From positions 1 to 64,000 of the forward strand of contig UQSR01000005.1 in assembly GCA_900543825.1 (NCBI GenBank): a DNA stretch of 64,000 bases, written 5' to 3'. Shown one piece after another: positions 42,269 through 50,988 of this stretch; position 1 is the first letter of the stretch, and every line of letters starts with the position of its first letter. Below the pieces are notes generated by a model. The model was not told where the DNA came from, ran no database searches, and saw only the letters and a list, made by a program, of their open reading frames with translations. Position numbers and translations under genes: made by a program. The stretch comes from an uncultured Mycoplasmatota bacterium (GTDB taxonomy: Bacteria > Bacillota_I > Bacilli_A > RF39 > UBA660).

Positions 42269-44680
42269 TTATTTTATAACAATATTTACTATTCTTCCTG
42301 GTACTACGATAACCTTTACTACTTTTTTGTTTTCAATCCACTTTTTTATGTTTTCTCTTGATAGTGCTGTTTTTTCTAATTCTTCTTTTGAAGTATTTAT
42401 GTTTATTTTGATGGTATCTCTTACTTTACCATTTACTTGAATAGCTATTTCTTTTTCTTGATCTTCTGTTTTGGCTTCATCATATTTTGGCCATGGTCTA
42501 TTGCAAATTGGTTCATATCCTATAGTTTCATTTAATTCTTCTGTTATATGTGGAGCAATTGGATTTAGTAGTTCTAGTAATATTCTATAATCGCCTTTGG
42601 TAATATGCTCTTTTTCGTCATAAGTATTTAATAGAATCATTAGTGTTGATACTGCTGTATTGTAGGCCATGTGAGTTAGGTCGTGTTCAACTTTTTTGAT
42701 ACTTTTGTTGATAATCACTTCTAGGTCTTTAGAATATTCATCATTATCTGTGACTTTATCTTTTAGTCTTACTATTCTATCAACAAATCTTTTGCATCCT
42801 TTAAGTGAGTCTGTGCTCCATGGTGCATCTTGTGTATAGTCACCCATAAACATTTCGTATATTCTTAAGGCATCTGCTCCATATCCGTTTACTATTTCGT
42901 CTGGATTTATTACATTGCCTTTACTTTTACTCATTTTTTCGTTATTAGAGCCTAATATCATTCCGTGGCTTACTCTGGTCCAAATCATTTCTTTATGTGG
43001 TACTAAGCCAAAGTTGTATAGCATCTGTACCCAGAATCTAGCATATAATAGATGTCTAGCTGTATGTTCCATGCCACCGTCATACCAATCTACTCTGTTC
43101 CAATATTTCATTACATCCATATTAGCAAATTCTTTGTTATTGTGTGGATCCATAAATCTTAGGAAATACCATGATGAACCAGCCCAGTTAGGCATTGTAT
43201 CGGTTTCTCTTCTGGCAGGGCCTCCGCAACAAGGACAAGTTGTATTTACCCATTCATCGATCTTTGCTAATGGGCTTTCACCGTTTTCAGTTGGTTCGTA
43301 TTCTGCAACATTTGGAAGAAGTAGTGGTAAATCTTTTTCTTCCATAGGTTGCCAGCCACATTTTTCGCAATAAATCATTGGAATTGGTTCCCCCCAGAAT
43401 CTTTGTCTTGAGAAAATCCAATCTCTCATTTTATAGTTATTTACTCTTCTTCCAATACCTAGTTTTTCTAGTTTTTTAGTAATGGCTTCTTTGGCTTCTT
43501 CCACTGTCATACCGGTGAATTCTTCGGAATTTATAAGTTTGCAATTTTTTCCTAAATAATCATATTTTTCAAAAGCTTTAGTTGAGATGTCTCCTCCGGA
43601 TATTACTTCTATCATATCTAAGTTATGGGCTTTCATGTATTCATAATCTCTTTGGTCATGAGCTGGAACGGCCATTACTGCACCGGTACCATAGTCGCCT
43701 AAAACGAAGTCTCCTATAAATACTGGTACTTCTTTACCATTTACTGGATTAATTGCTTTAATTCCTTTTAATTCTACACCTGTTTTTCCTTTATTTAATT
43801 CTGTTCTATCCATATTAGATTTATGTGATGTTGCTTCTATATAAGATAAAACTTCATCTTTATTTTCTACTCTTGGTAATAGTTCTTTCATTAGTTTTCC
43901 GTCTGGAGCTATTACAAAGAATGTTATACCATATACTGTTTCAATACATGTGGTAAATACTGAGAAAGATCCTCCTCCTACAACATTTACATCCAACTCA
44001 ACGCCGGTTGATTTGCCTATCCAATTGATTTGTCCTAATTTTACTCTTTCAGCAAAATTTGTGTCATCAAGTCCTTTTAATAAATCTTCAGCATAATCGG
44101 ACATTCTAAGCATCCATTGGGATTTTTCTTTTTGAACAACGCTACTGCCACATCTTTCACACACGCCACCAGCGGCATCTTCGTTGGAAAGTACGGTTTT
44201 GCATGTTGGGCACCAATTTACTGGTATTGTTGCTTTATAGGCCATATTGTGTTTGTAAAATTGCAAGAATTGCCATTGTGTCCATTTATAATATTCTGGA
44301 TCGGTAGTAGAAAATTCTCTACTCCAATCAAATGAAAATCCAAGTCTTTTCATTTGGCCTTTAAATGTTTTTATATTTTCTTTTACGGCGTCTTTGGGAT
44401 GAATATGATTTTTTATGGCATATTGTTCTGCTGGTGCTCCGAATGCATCCCATCCCATTGGATATAAAACGTTATATCCTTGTCTTCTTTTCATTCTAGC
44501 TATAGCGTCTTGTGCTGTATAGCCTCTAACGTGGCCTACATGTAGTCCACTTCCTGATGGATATGGAAATTCTACTAGAATGTAATATGGTTTTTTGTTG
44601 CTCTCGTTTTGTGCTTCAAAAACATGATTATTTTCCCAGTACTCTTGCCATTTTTTTTCTATTTTTTTGAAATTATACAT
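42269..44680 (-). CDS. leuS: Leucyl-tRNA synthetase
   Basis: 803-residue class I synthetase that charges tRNA-Leu. HIGH motif SGLHVGHVRGYTAQD, two zinc-knuckle pairs (CPTC...CERC and CEKC...CPCC), CP1 editing domain with GDYGTGAVMAVPAHDQRD, KMSKS motif in NEKMSKSKGNVINPDE, and C-terminal extension IAIQVNGKVRDTI. All domains are present and length is normal for bacteria. The start overlaps by 8 bases the small membrane-protein gene upstream, so the two are coupled. Confidence 0.97.
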   Translation of the reverse strand: MYNFKKIEKKWQEYWENNHVFEAQNESNKKPYYILVEFPYPSGSGLHVGHVRGYTAQDAIARMKRRQGYNVLYPMGWDAFGAPAEQYAIKNHIHPKDAVKENIKTFKGQMKRLGFSFDWSREFSTTDPEYYKWTQWQFLQFYKHNMAYKATIPVNWCPTCKTVLSNEDAAGGVCERCGSSVVQKEKSQWMLRMSDYAEDLLKGLDDTNFAERVKLGQINWIGKSTGVELDVNVVGGGSFSVFTTCIETVYGITFFVIAPDGKLMKELLPRVENKDEVLSYIEATSHKSNMDRTELNKGKTGVELKGIKAINPVNGKEVPVFIGDFVLGDYGTGAVMAVPAHDQRDYEYMKAHNLDMIEVISGGDISTKAFEKYDYLGKNCKLINSEEFTGMTVEEAKEAITKKLEKLGIGRRVNNYKMRDWIFSRQRFWGEPIPMIYCEKCGWQPMEEKDLPLLLPNVAEYEPTENGESPLAKIDEWVNTTCPCCGGPARRETDTMPNWAGSSWYFLRFMDPHNNKEFANMDVMKYWNRVDWYDGGMEHTARHLLYARFWVQMLYNFGLVPHKEMIWTRVSHGMILGSNNEKMSKSKGNVINPDEIVNGYGADALRIYEMFMGDYTQDAPWSTDSLKGCKRFVDRIVRLKDKVTDNDEYSKDLEVIINKSIKKVEHDLTHMAYNTAVSTLMILLNTYDEKEHITKGDYRILLELLNPIAPHITEELNETIGYEPICNRPWPKYDEAKTEDQEKEIAIQVNGKVRDTIKININTSKEELEKTALSRENIKKWIENKKVVKVIVVPGRIVNIVIK

Positions 44681-45038
44681 TTTTTTTACCTCTTTTCTGA
44701 TAATGTCTTCCTAGTATTCCATACATAATTATTATTAATAGGATTATGAGTATTATGCTACATAGCAATTGCCATAGCCAATTGTCTAATAAGTGAAAAA
44801 CAATTACATAAGTCAAAGCAATTATAAAAGTATTTATAATTGCGGAAGTGTATAAAAATTTTTTGTAATTTATTTTTTTTTCATCTAATCCATATACTCT
44901 TACTAAATAATAGTATTCCACTGGTACTTTCTTTTTATTATATTTTGTCTTTTTAAAGACAAAAAAGAAATAATATAATATAAATATTAATGTATATGAT
45001 ATTATAAAGTCTAATAGTATATTTAATATTTCTTTCAT
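44673..45038 (-). CDS. Small conserved-looking membrane protein upstream of leuS
   Basis: 121 residues with three hydrophobic helices (about 8-30, 60-85, 88-110) and a soluble loop VPVEYYYLVRVYGLDEKKINYKKF between the first and second. Good RBS (GGAGG). No named family recognised. Gene order membrane protein-leuS with overlap suggests co-expression, though the link in function is not apparent. The basic C-terminus (RHYQKRGKKNV) implies it faces the cytosol. Confidence 0.7.
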   Translation of the reverse strand: MKEILNILLDFIISYTLIFILYYFFFVFKKTKYNKKKVPVEYYYLVRVYGLDEKKINYKKFLYTSAIINTFIIALTYVIVFHLLDNWLWQLLCSIILIILLIIIMYGILGRHYQKRGKKNV

Positions 45039-45068
45039 TATATTACCTCCATATAAGTCTGTATTATA

Positions 45069-47399
45069 CTATATTTTTTGGATGTATTCAAGTAAATTGA
45101 TGAATATTTTTATATATTTACTATCTAATCCTTTTTTCTTTAATTTTCTTATTTTTATTCTTTTTTTCTTAACATCTAAATCACTAAATAATATTTCATC
45201 TAATTTGTCTTTTAGACTTGTATTTATTGCTAAGTCATATAATATTTCTTTAATGTCTTCATTGATAAGCCTAATAGAACTTACTAAAACATTTTCACCT
45301 TTTATATTTACTTCTAAGTCTCTGCCTACGATAAGGTTATTTATTTGAATAATGAAATCGTTTTTATCATAATAGCAATTATAAGTAATACTTTTATCTT
45401 CTATGTATACTGCTTTAATATTTTTGGTGTTTTTGAATCTTAATAAATAGTTTCTTTTACTTAGAAGATTTTTACCTTCTGATTTTGATATTTTTAAGGT
45501 GTAATTATCTTTTTCATAATGATAACTAAAGTTTGTTATCATATACATACCTTTTTTATAGTTATTTGTTATGCCATCATCTTCGTATAAATTGTATGTT
45601 CCATCGTTAAGTGGATATATATTTAATTCTAGAGTACTTGGTATATCTTCTTTAATGTTATAGCTCATTGGTATTATTGATCCGGCTTTTACGAATACGG
45701 GATAATCTTCATCGCGATAGAAATTGGTATAATATTTAGCTCCATTATATTGTTTTCCATCTAATAAATTGAACCAAATGCCATCTGGAACAAATATTTT
45801 TTTCATTACTCTATCGATAACTATATTTTTTTTGTTAGTTATTGGTGATACGAAAAGGTTTTGACCGAAAAAGTATTGATTTTTGTATTGAACATCATCT
45901 AATATTTTTGGGTAATCGTAATAGAATGGTTTTACTATTCCTTTTCCTGTTTTATGATAGTTATAGCTTTCGGTATAGATGTATGGTATTAATTTGTATC
46001 TTAAATTCATAAAATTAATTATATCGTTTTCGATAATTGGATTCCATTTCCATGGTTCTCTTTTGTAATACTTGCCTCCTTCACTGGCAAGTAAAAAGAT
46101 TGGTGAGAAGCAGGCAAATTGTATGTATCTTAAATATAATTCAGCTTCTTCGATTCCGTTGTGATAACCGCCAATGGGATGGGCTATGAAAGATACTCCG
46201 ACGTTATATCCTTGGAGATTATATCTTGGTAATAGATTTAGGGTTGTCCAATTTACTAATGTTTTACCACTCCAAATGATTGGATAGCGATGTACCGCTA
46301 TTCCGTGATTTCGGGTTAGTGATAATCCTCTTTTTCCTCTTGTTTCTATTTTTCCATGATGATAATGGGCAAATTTCCACAAATCTATTTTGTCATTTGG
46401 ATTATTATAATCAATACTATATAGTTCTACGCCTTGCATTTCTAGATTATTTATAAACATGTTTAGGTATATGCCTAGTTTTTCGTTGCTAAGGGGAATA
46501 AATTTGAATTTTTCTTCATTGATAAAACTGCTTATTAAATTATATTCATTAGTTCCTTTTGCTATTTCTAAATTGGGATTAATTGTTACTCCTAATTTTA
46601 TGTTTTTTTGTGTTAAATAATTGCTTACGTTTTTTAGGTCAATACTTGGTATGTAATTGTTGTTTCCACGCCATGAGTCTCCTAATAGAAATATTGATAT
46701 TGGGATATTGTCTTTGTTAAATCTATCTACTAATGATATTATATCTTTACTGGTGTAATTATCGTTTTTATACCACCATGCCCCTAAGGCATATCTTGGT
46801 ATTAGGTTTGGATAGCCGGTTAAAGTGAAATAGTCGTTTAAACATCCGTCAAAATCTTTATTGTACATAAAGAGATATATGTCTTTTGATCCTTCTTCTC
46901 TTGGGATGAAAATGTCGTTTTCTGTTAATACTGGAGTATTGTCTTTTACTACTGCATAGCCATCTAAAGAATATAATCCTGTATCTAGAATTATTTTATC
47001 CTTGATGCTGTCAATTGAATAATTTATACCTCTTAAATTTTTTACTTGTGGGCTATTCATTTGCCACTCTATTGTAGTATTATTTATGACGGCTTTTAGA
47101 TTACTGCCGAAGTTTCCGGCTTTGAAATCTTTATCTTTTACGTATGTGATTGTGAAAATGCCGGTATCTATTTGGATTAGTGTTTCACTTTCGGTGATGC
47201 CATATGGTGTTTTGGGAAAGGTTCTATTAATGACTAAGGCGGTTGGGTCATCGATAAATTTACCACTTGGTGTATACTCTAATCTGGCTAATCTTGGTGT
47301 TAATATGGTTATTCTGTACTTATTGCCTATAATGCATGATTCTTTATTACTAATTAGTTTGGTTCTGGATTCTATGTAGTAATTTGACACATTAGCCAT
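45069..47399 (-). CDS. GH31 glycosidase homologue with altered active site
   Basis: 776 residues with the GH31 order: N-terminal beta-sandwich (~1-190), (beta/alpha)8 barrel (~200-560), proximal and distal beta domains, and a novel basic helical tail (~690-776). The nucleophile position is kept (YSIDYNN, Asp330). The acid/base segment, normally WSGDT, reads WSGKT with Lys379, and the later SHDIGG reads AHPIGG (Pro408). GH31 enzymes hydrolyse alpha-glucosides or alpha-xylosides. With these changes it may be inactive, a lyase, or a binding protein. No signal peptide, so probably cytosolic. Confidence 0.85.
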   Translation of the reverse strand: MANVSNYYIESRTKLISNKESCIIGNKYRITILTPRLARLEYTPSGKFIDDPTALVINRTFPKTPYGITESETLIQIDTGIFTITYVKDKDFKAGNFGSNLKAVINNTTIEWQMNSPQVKNLRGINYSIDSIKDKIILDTGLYSLDGYAVVKDNTPVLTENDIFIPREEGSKDIYLFMYNKDFDGCLNDYFTLTGYPNLIPRYALGAWWYKNDNYTSKDIISLVDRFNKDNIPISIFLLGDSWRGNNNYIPSIDLKNVSNYLTQKNIKLGVTINPNLEIAKGTNEYNLISSFINEEKFKFIPLSNEKLGIYLNMFINNLEMQGVELYSIDYNNPNDKIDLWKFAHYHHGKIETRGKRGLSLTRNHGIAVHRYPIIWSGKTLVNWTTLNLLPRYNLQGYNVGVSFIAHPIGGYHNGIEEAELYLRYIQFACFSPIFLLASEGGKYYKREPWKWNPIIENDIINFMNLRYKLIPYIYTESYNYHKTGKGIVKPFYYDYPKILDDVQYKNQYFFGQNLFVSPITNKKNIVIDRVMKKIFVPDGIWFNLLDGKQYNGAKYYTNFYRDEDYPVFVKAGSIIPMSYNIKEDIPSTLELNIYPLNDGTYNLYEDDGITNNYKKGMYMITNFSYHYEKDNYTLKISKSEGKNLLSKRNYLLRFKNTKNIKAVYIEDKSITYNCYYDKNDFIIQINNLIVGRDLEVNIKGENVLVSSIRLINEDIKEILYDLAINTSLKDKLDEILFSDLDVKKKRIKIRKLKKKGLDSKYIKIFINLLEYIQKI

Positions 47400-47434
47400 T
47401 TTTTCACCTTCTTTTTTATTCTTTTTTTGTTTTT

Positions 47435-47989
47435 TTATTCTTGCTTCATACTAGCTGTACAGCGTACAGTAGCTTTTATTGTTTCCCCTTGTACTTCATA
47501 ATCGTTTATATTGTTTTCATCAAACCATAAGTATACTTTGTAAGTGGTGCTTGTGGTGCTAAGCGGTATGTTTGTTGCTATTAGTTTTGATGTTCCTGCT
47601 GAAGTTCCTTTCATACTGCCTGAGGATATTATGGTGTTGCCACTTACAACGGTATATTTTAATGCATCGCTGTTCTTTAATTTATCCCCTATTGAGGTAA
47701 CATCCATATATATGTGTCCATATATGTCATATGTGTTATCTTTTTTATATAATGTTATGGTAATGTTATTTCCTCCTGTATATGTAGATGATGGATTTAT
47801 GGTACCACGCGTTATATCAGTACCTTTATTATATGTTATATAATAATCTAATCCTTTAGTAGTTGTGTTTACATTTAAATCTTCGAATAGTATACTTGTG
47901 AAATAAGCTATACTTCCCCCTAGTAGTCCTAAACATAGGATGGTTAGTCCTGATATTATTAATATTTTTTTCTTCTTATCGTATTCCAT
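47435..47989 (-). CDS. SipW/TasA-type secreted protein
   Basis: About 184 residues. ATG at 47989 behind GAGG. The long basic N-terminus and helix KKKILIISGLTILCLGLLGGSIAYFTS end in the GGSxAYFT/D-like motif of SipW-dependent precursors (TasA, camelysin). The mature part is a Thr/Ser/Gly-rich beta-sandwich. TasA-like proteins form matrix fibres. No SipW-type peptidase gene is visible. The promoter -10 region TATTATTATATCAGTAA resembles that of tRNA-Gln. Confidence 0.65.
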   Translation of the reverse strand: MEYDKKKKILIISGLTILCLGLLGGSIAYFTSILFEDLNVNTTTKGLDYYITYNKGTDITRGTINPSSTYTGGNNITITLYKKDNTYDIYGHIYMDVTSIGDKLKNSDALKYTVVSGNTIISSGSMKGTSAGTSKLIATNIPLSTTSTTYKVYLWFDENNINDYEVQGETIKATVRCTASMKQE

Positions 47990-48047
47990 GTTATTCCTCA
48001 CTATCTTACTGATATAATAATATCATAATTAACTAAAAAGTGCAATA

Positions 48048-49514
48048 TTACTGGTTGTTTTTTGGTATTATTATTCTTTTGATTATATAATAGATTATAG
48101 TTATAAATATGTAAAAAATTATGACTAAAATGCTATTGATGATGTTTTTTGTATCTACTTTTATTATTAATGTAAATAATGTTAATATTAAACATAATAT
48201 TATGTTTTCATAGATAATATTTAATATGCTATTAAAGTTATCTAATAAATTTATTTTTAGTTTTCTAGTTAAAAGTATTATTCCAATAATAATACTGATT
48301 ATTAGTCCTAATATTGTACTGGCTATGCTTCCGAAATATGCTGTATATCCCATTCTATATGCTGAATTTATTAGTGGTACTTCAAAAATTATCTTAGTTA
48401 TTAAGCTTATTAAAAGAAATATTATAATATTTTTTTCTTTGTTACATATTATATTTATATTTACAATACTATCGTATATTGTATAAAAGAATATTAATGG
48501 TACTAATCCGAAAATAAAGTTATAATCGTTATTAAATAATGTAATATTGATTGGTCCTGATATAATCATTAATATTATAGTTATCGTTAGGCTGGTATTG
48601 ATTATTTTATTTAATATTTTATGAAATAAGTCTTTATAGTTATTATCTTTGTTTATTATAGATGTTTTTAATTTATTTATATCTGTATTATATATTTTTT
48701 TGATTATTAAATGTATAATATATATAATTATTATTCCATAAAAGTATGTATTGGTAATATAATTTGATACATCATCATAACTATATTTATATCTATTTAG
48801 TAATATATAATATAATACTATAATGGATATGTATATATATGATGCGTTTATTATATTATATATTATTATGCATCTATTATCTATTAATGATTTTTTTATT
48901 TGTATAATATAATTTATTTTTGTTTCTTCTCTCTTTTTTGTATATTTATTGTTTTTCTTTACTACTAATATATAAGATAATATTATTAGTATTATGCCTA
49001 ATATTATTGGTACTAAATATATTATTATTATTTTTAAATAATCTTCTAATAAAAAAACTTTATATAGTAAGAAGATATTGATTATATTAAATAATATACT
49101 ACTTAATTTATATATATTTAATAATATGTTTTTTTTATATCCAAATATATTTAAATAGTTATTTATTAGTTTTATAATAAGTGATATGGATAAGAATATT
49201 GTCATGGTTATATTAACTAGATATAATTTTTCTATATTTATTAGTGTTGATATAATGTAAGATATTACTCCTAAAAGCATGGTTAAAATAATGATAAGTA
49301 ATATACTACATTTAAATACTTTATTCATTGTATATAGATATTTTTTATCATAATAATCATTTAATAATTTTTTTATTTTATTTGAACTAAATATACTATA
49401 ATATATTAAAAACAAGCTAAAACTAAAGGTAAGTAAGAAAGTATTACTATTTTTAGTAAGATGATATAATACTATTATATATATAAATGTTAAGATATTT
49501 ATTATTTTCTTCAT
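48048..49514 (-). CDS. Multipass membrane protein, flippase-like
   Basis: About 488 residues with 12-14 hydrophobic helices regularly spaced. The size and helix layout fit a MATE/MOP polysaccharide flippase, but no diagnostic motif is preserved, so this is tentative. The ATG at 49514 behind TAGGAG is preferred over upstream starts. The protein is extremely rich in Ile, Tyr, Asn and Lys. Monocistronic, convergent with nothing, and upstream of it lies the divergent tRNA-Arg. Confidence 0.5.
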   Translation of the reverse strand: MKKIINILTFIYIIVLYHLTKNSNTFLLTFSFSLFLIYYSIFSSNKIKKLLNDYYDKKYLYTMNKVFKCSILLIIILTMLLGVISYIISTLINIEKLYLVNITMTIFLSISLIIKLINNYLNIFGYKKNILLNIYKLSSILFNIINIFLLYKVFLLEDYLKIIIIYLVPIILGIILIILSYILVVKKNNKYTKKREETKINYIIQIKKSLIDNRCIIIYNIINASYIYISIIVLYYILLNRYKYSYDDVSNYITNTYFYGIIIIYIIHLIIKKIYNTDINKLKTSIINKDNNYKDLFHKILNKIINTSLTITIILMIISGPINITLFNNDYNFIFGLVPLIFFYTIYDSIVNINIICNKEKNIIIFLLISLITKIIFEVPLINSAYRMGYTAYFGSIASTILGLIISIIIGIILLTRKLKINLLDNFNSILNIIYENIILCLILTLFTLIIKVDTKNIINSILVIIFYIFITIIYYIIKRIIIPKNNQ

Positions 49515-49577
49515 ATGTACTCCTAAGAAAATTATATAGGAAAATATTGTTTTTGTAAACTTTTTTTGCAAAAGTAG

Positions 49578-49606
49578 TTGATTTTTTAATAATATTGTGG
49601 TATCAT
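49578..49606 (+). promoter_or_regulatory. Promoter of tRNA-Arg
   Basis: TTGATT (49578-49583), 17-base spacer, TATCAT (49601-49606), 14 bases before the tRNA 5' end. Confidence 0.75.
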
Positions 49607-49620
49607 TTATATCGACTGAT

Positions 49621-49697
49621 GTCTTGGTAGCTCAGCTGGATAGAGCAATCGCCTTCTAAGCGATCGGTCTGGAGTTCGAATCTCCACCAGGACACCA
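49621..49697 (+). tRNA. tRNA-Arg (anticodon UCU)
   Basis: Acceptor GTCTTGG/CCAGGAC, D arm AGCTCAGCTGGATAGAGC, anticodon stem ATCGC/GCGAT with loop CTTCTAA, T arm TGGAGTTCGAATCTCCA, encoded CCA. Reads AGA/AGG, the main Arg codons at low GC. Confidence 0.95.
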
Positions 49698-49708
49698 CTT
49701 AGATATTA

Positions 49709-49737
49709 ACTTCTTACTTAGTAAGAAGTTTTTTATT
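49709..49737 (+). terminator. Terminator of tRNA-Arg
   Basis: AACTTCTTAC/GTAAGAAGTT stem followed by TTTTATTTTT; the broken yhcG starts right after it. Confidence 0.85.
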
Positions 49738-49739
49738 TT

Positions 49740-50064
49740 TCTCTTAATTCTCTTACGCTCAAGTTATAACTTTCTGTTATAGATATATAATAATTAATTT
49801 CATTAACATCATTAAGTGATAATAATTCTGAGTAATGACTCCAAGATAATTGTTGCGACAATGTCGCAACTTTTTCAGACAATACATAAAATTGTCGCAT
49901 TCTGGACAATGCAATGAAGGTATAGCCTTTTCCTAGTTCACTGGTTAACCTTTTGGAATACTCTTTTATTAATCCATTCCCATACTTTGCCCTATTTTCA
50001 CCACCTTTTGCTTATATACTTCATTATCTATTAGTTTATTTTTTATTTCATTATAATAATTCAT
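49740..50064 (-). pseudogene. Truncated yhcG/DUF1016 N-terminal fragment
   Basis: Starts at an ATG (50064) with MNYYNEIKNKLIDNEVYK as in the intact copy next door. About 25 codons are then missing and the frame shifts into a stop. Further on the correct frame resumes with GGENRAKYGNGLIKEYSKRL, and LSQQLSWSHYSELL to YNLSVREL. The fragment ends against the tRNA-Arg terminator, and the whole PDDEXK nuclease half is gone. It is a decayed tandem duplicate of 50074-50988. Confidence 0.8.
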
Positions 50065-50073
50065 ATCATCCTC

Positions 50074-50988
50074 CTAACTTATTACATAATCTCTAGTATA
50101 TATTCTGTTATCGCTTGAATATTCTATATAATAATGATTATCACGCCTAGATATAATAATACCTATTGTTTTATCTTGATTAATACTTTTAATATGTTTA
50201 TCTATATAATTCATATATACTTCTATTTGTCCTATATGTTCTTTCTTTAGTTCACATACTTTTAATTCTATTACTATAAAACAATTATAAATATAATTAA
50301 ATAATAATAAGTCTATATAATTATAAGTATTACCTATTTTTATTTTGTATTCATTTTCTATAAAACTAAAGCCATCTCCAAGTTCTTTTAAAAACGATGG
50401 TATATCTTCGAGTATCAATCTTTGAAGCATCTTCTCAGAAATATTTTCTATATCATAATTATATTTATTCTTAATAACTATTGGATTCTTAATAAAATCA
50501 CTTACGTTAACTTCTTCTTTATTAATTAGTTTTAATTTAGCATTATCGTCTAATCTTTGATATTCTTTATTTTTAATTCTTTCTCTCAATTCTCTTACAC
50601 TCAAATTATAACTTTCTATTATAGATATATAATAATTAATTTCATTAATATCATTAAACTTTAGAATTTCTTTGTAATGGCTCCATGTTAATTGGTCCGA
50701 CAGTGTAGGACTTTTTTCATACAATATATAAAACATTCTCATATATTTAAGTGAAGTTATAGAATACTTTTTCCCCAAATCTTTTGTTAATCGCTCAGAG
50801 TATTCTTTAATTAAGCCATCACCATATTTTGCCCTATTTTCACCACCTTGTGCTTCAATTAACAATCTACCAACTTCATAATAAGTACTAATCTCATTTC
50901 TATTCTTAGAATAATCTTTTACTCTTTTATATACTTCATTATCTATTAATTTACTTTTAATCTCATTATAATAATTAATTTTATTCAC
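50074..50988 (-). CDS. DUF1016/YhcG-family PDDEXK nuclease
   Basis: 304 residues: N-terminal DUF1016 helical domain (RNEISTYYEVGRLLIEAQGG, LTWSHYKEILK) and C-terminal PDDEXK nuclease with YIDLLLFNY and CFIVIELKV (Asp, ExK) and a Gln in HIGQIEVYMNYID. Such proteins appear in restriction/defence islands and have been linked to tRNA or DNA processing. A GTG start lies inside the last codons of comEC (8-base overlap), so it has become the third gene of the comEA-comEC operon. Residues for metal binding look intact. Confidence 0.85.
   Translation of the reverse strand: MNKINYYNEIKSKLIDNEVYKRVKDYSKNRNEISTYYEVGRLLIEAQGGENRAKYGDGLIKEYSERLTKDLGKKYSITSLKYMRMFYILYEKSPTLSDQLTWSHYKEILKFNDINEINYYISIIESYNLSVRELRERIKNKEYQRLDDNAKLKLINKEEVNVSDFIKNPIVIKNKYNYDIENISEKMLQRLILEDIPSFLKELGDGFSFIENEYKIKIGNTYNYIDLLLFNYIYNCFIVIELKVCELKKEHIGQIEVYMNYIDKHIKSINQDKTIGIIISRRDNHYYIEYSSDNRIYTRDYVIS

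Noticed and set aside
42915..43373. 152-codon plus-strand frame inside leuS
   Set aside because: Antisense to a conserved synthetase; no RBS or family features.
48006..48033. dif-like sequence near 48 kb
   Set aside because: Only weak similarity to the XerCD consensus, and it is better explained as the -10 region of the SipW-type gene.
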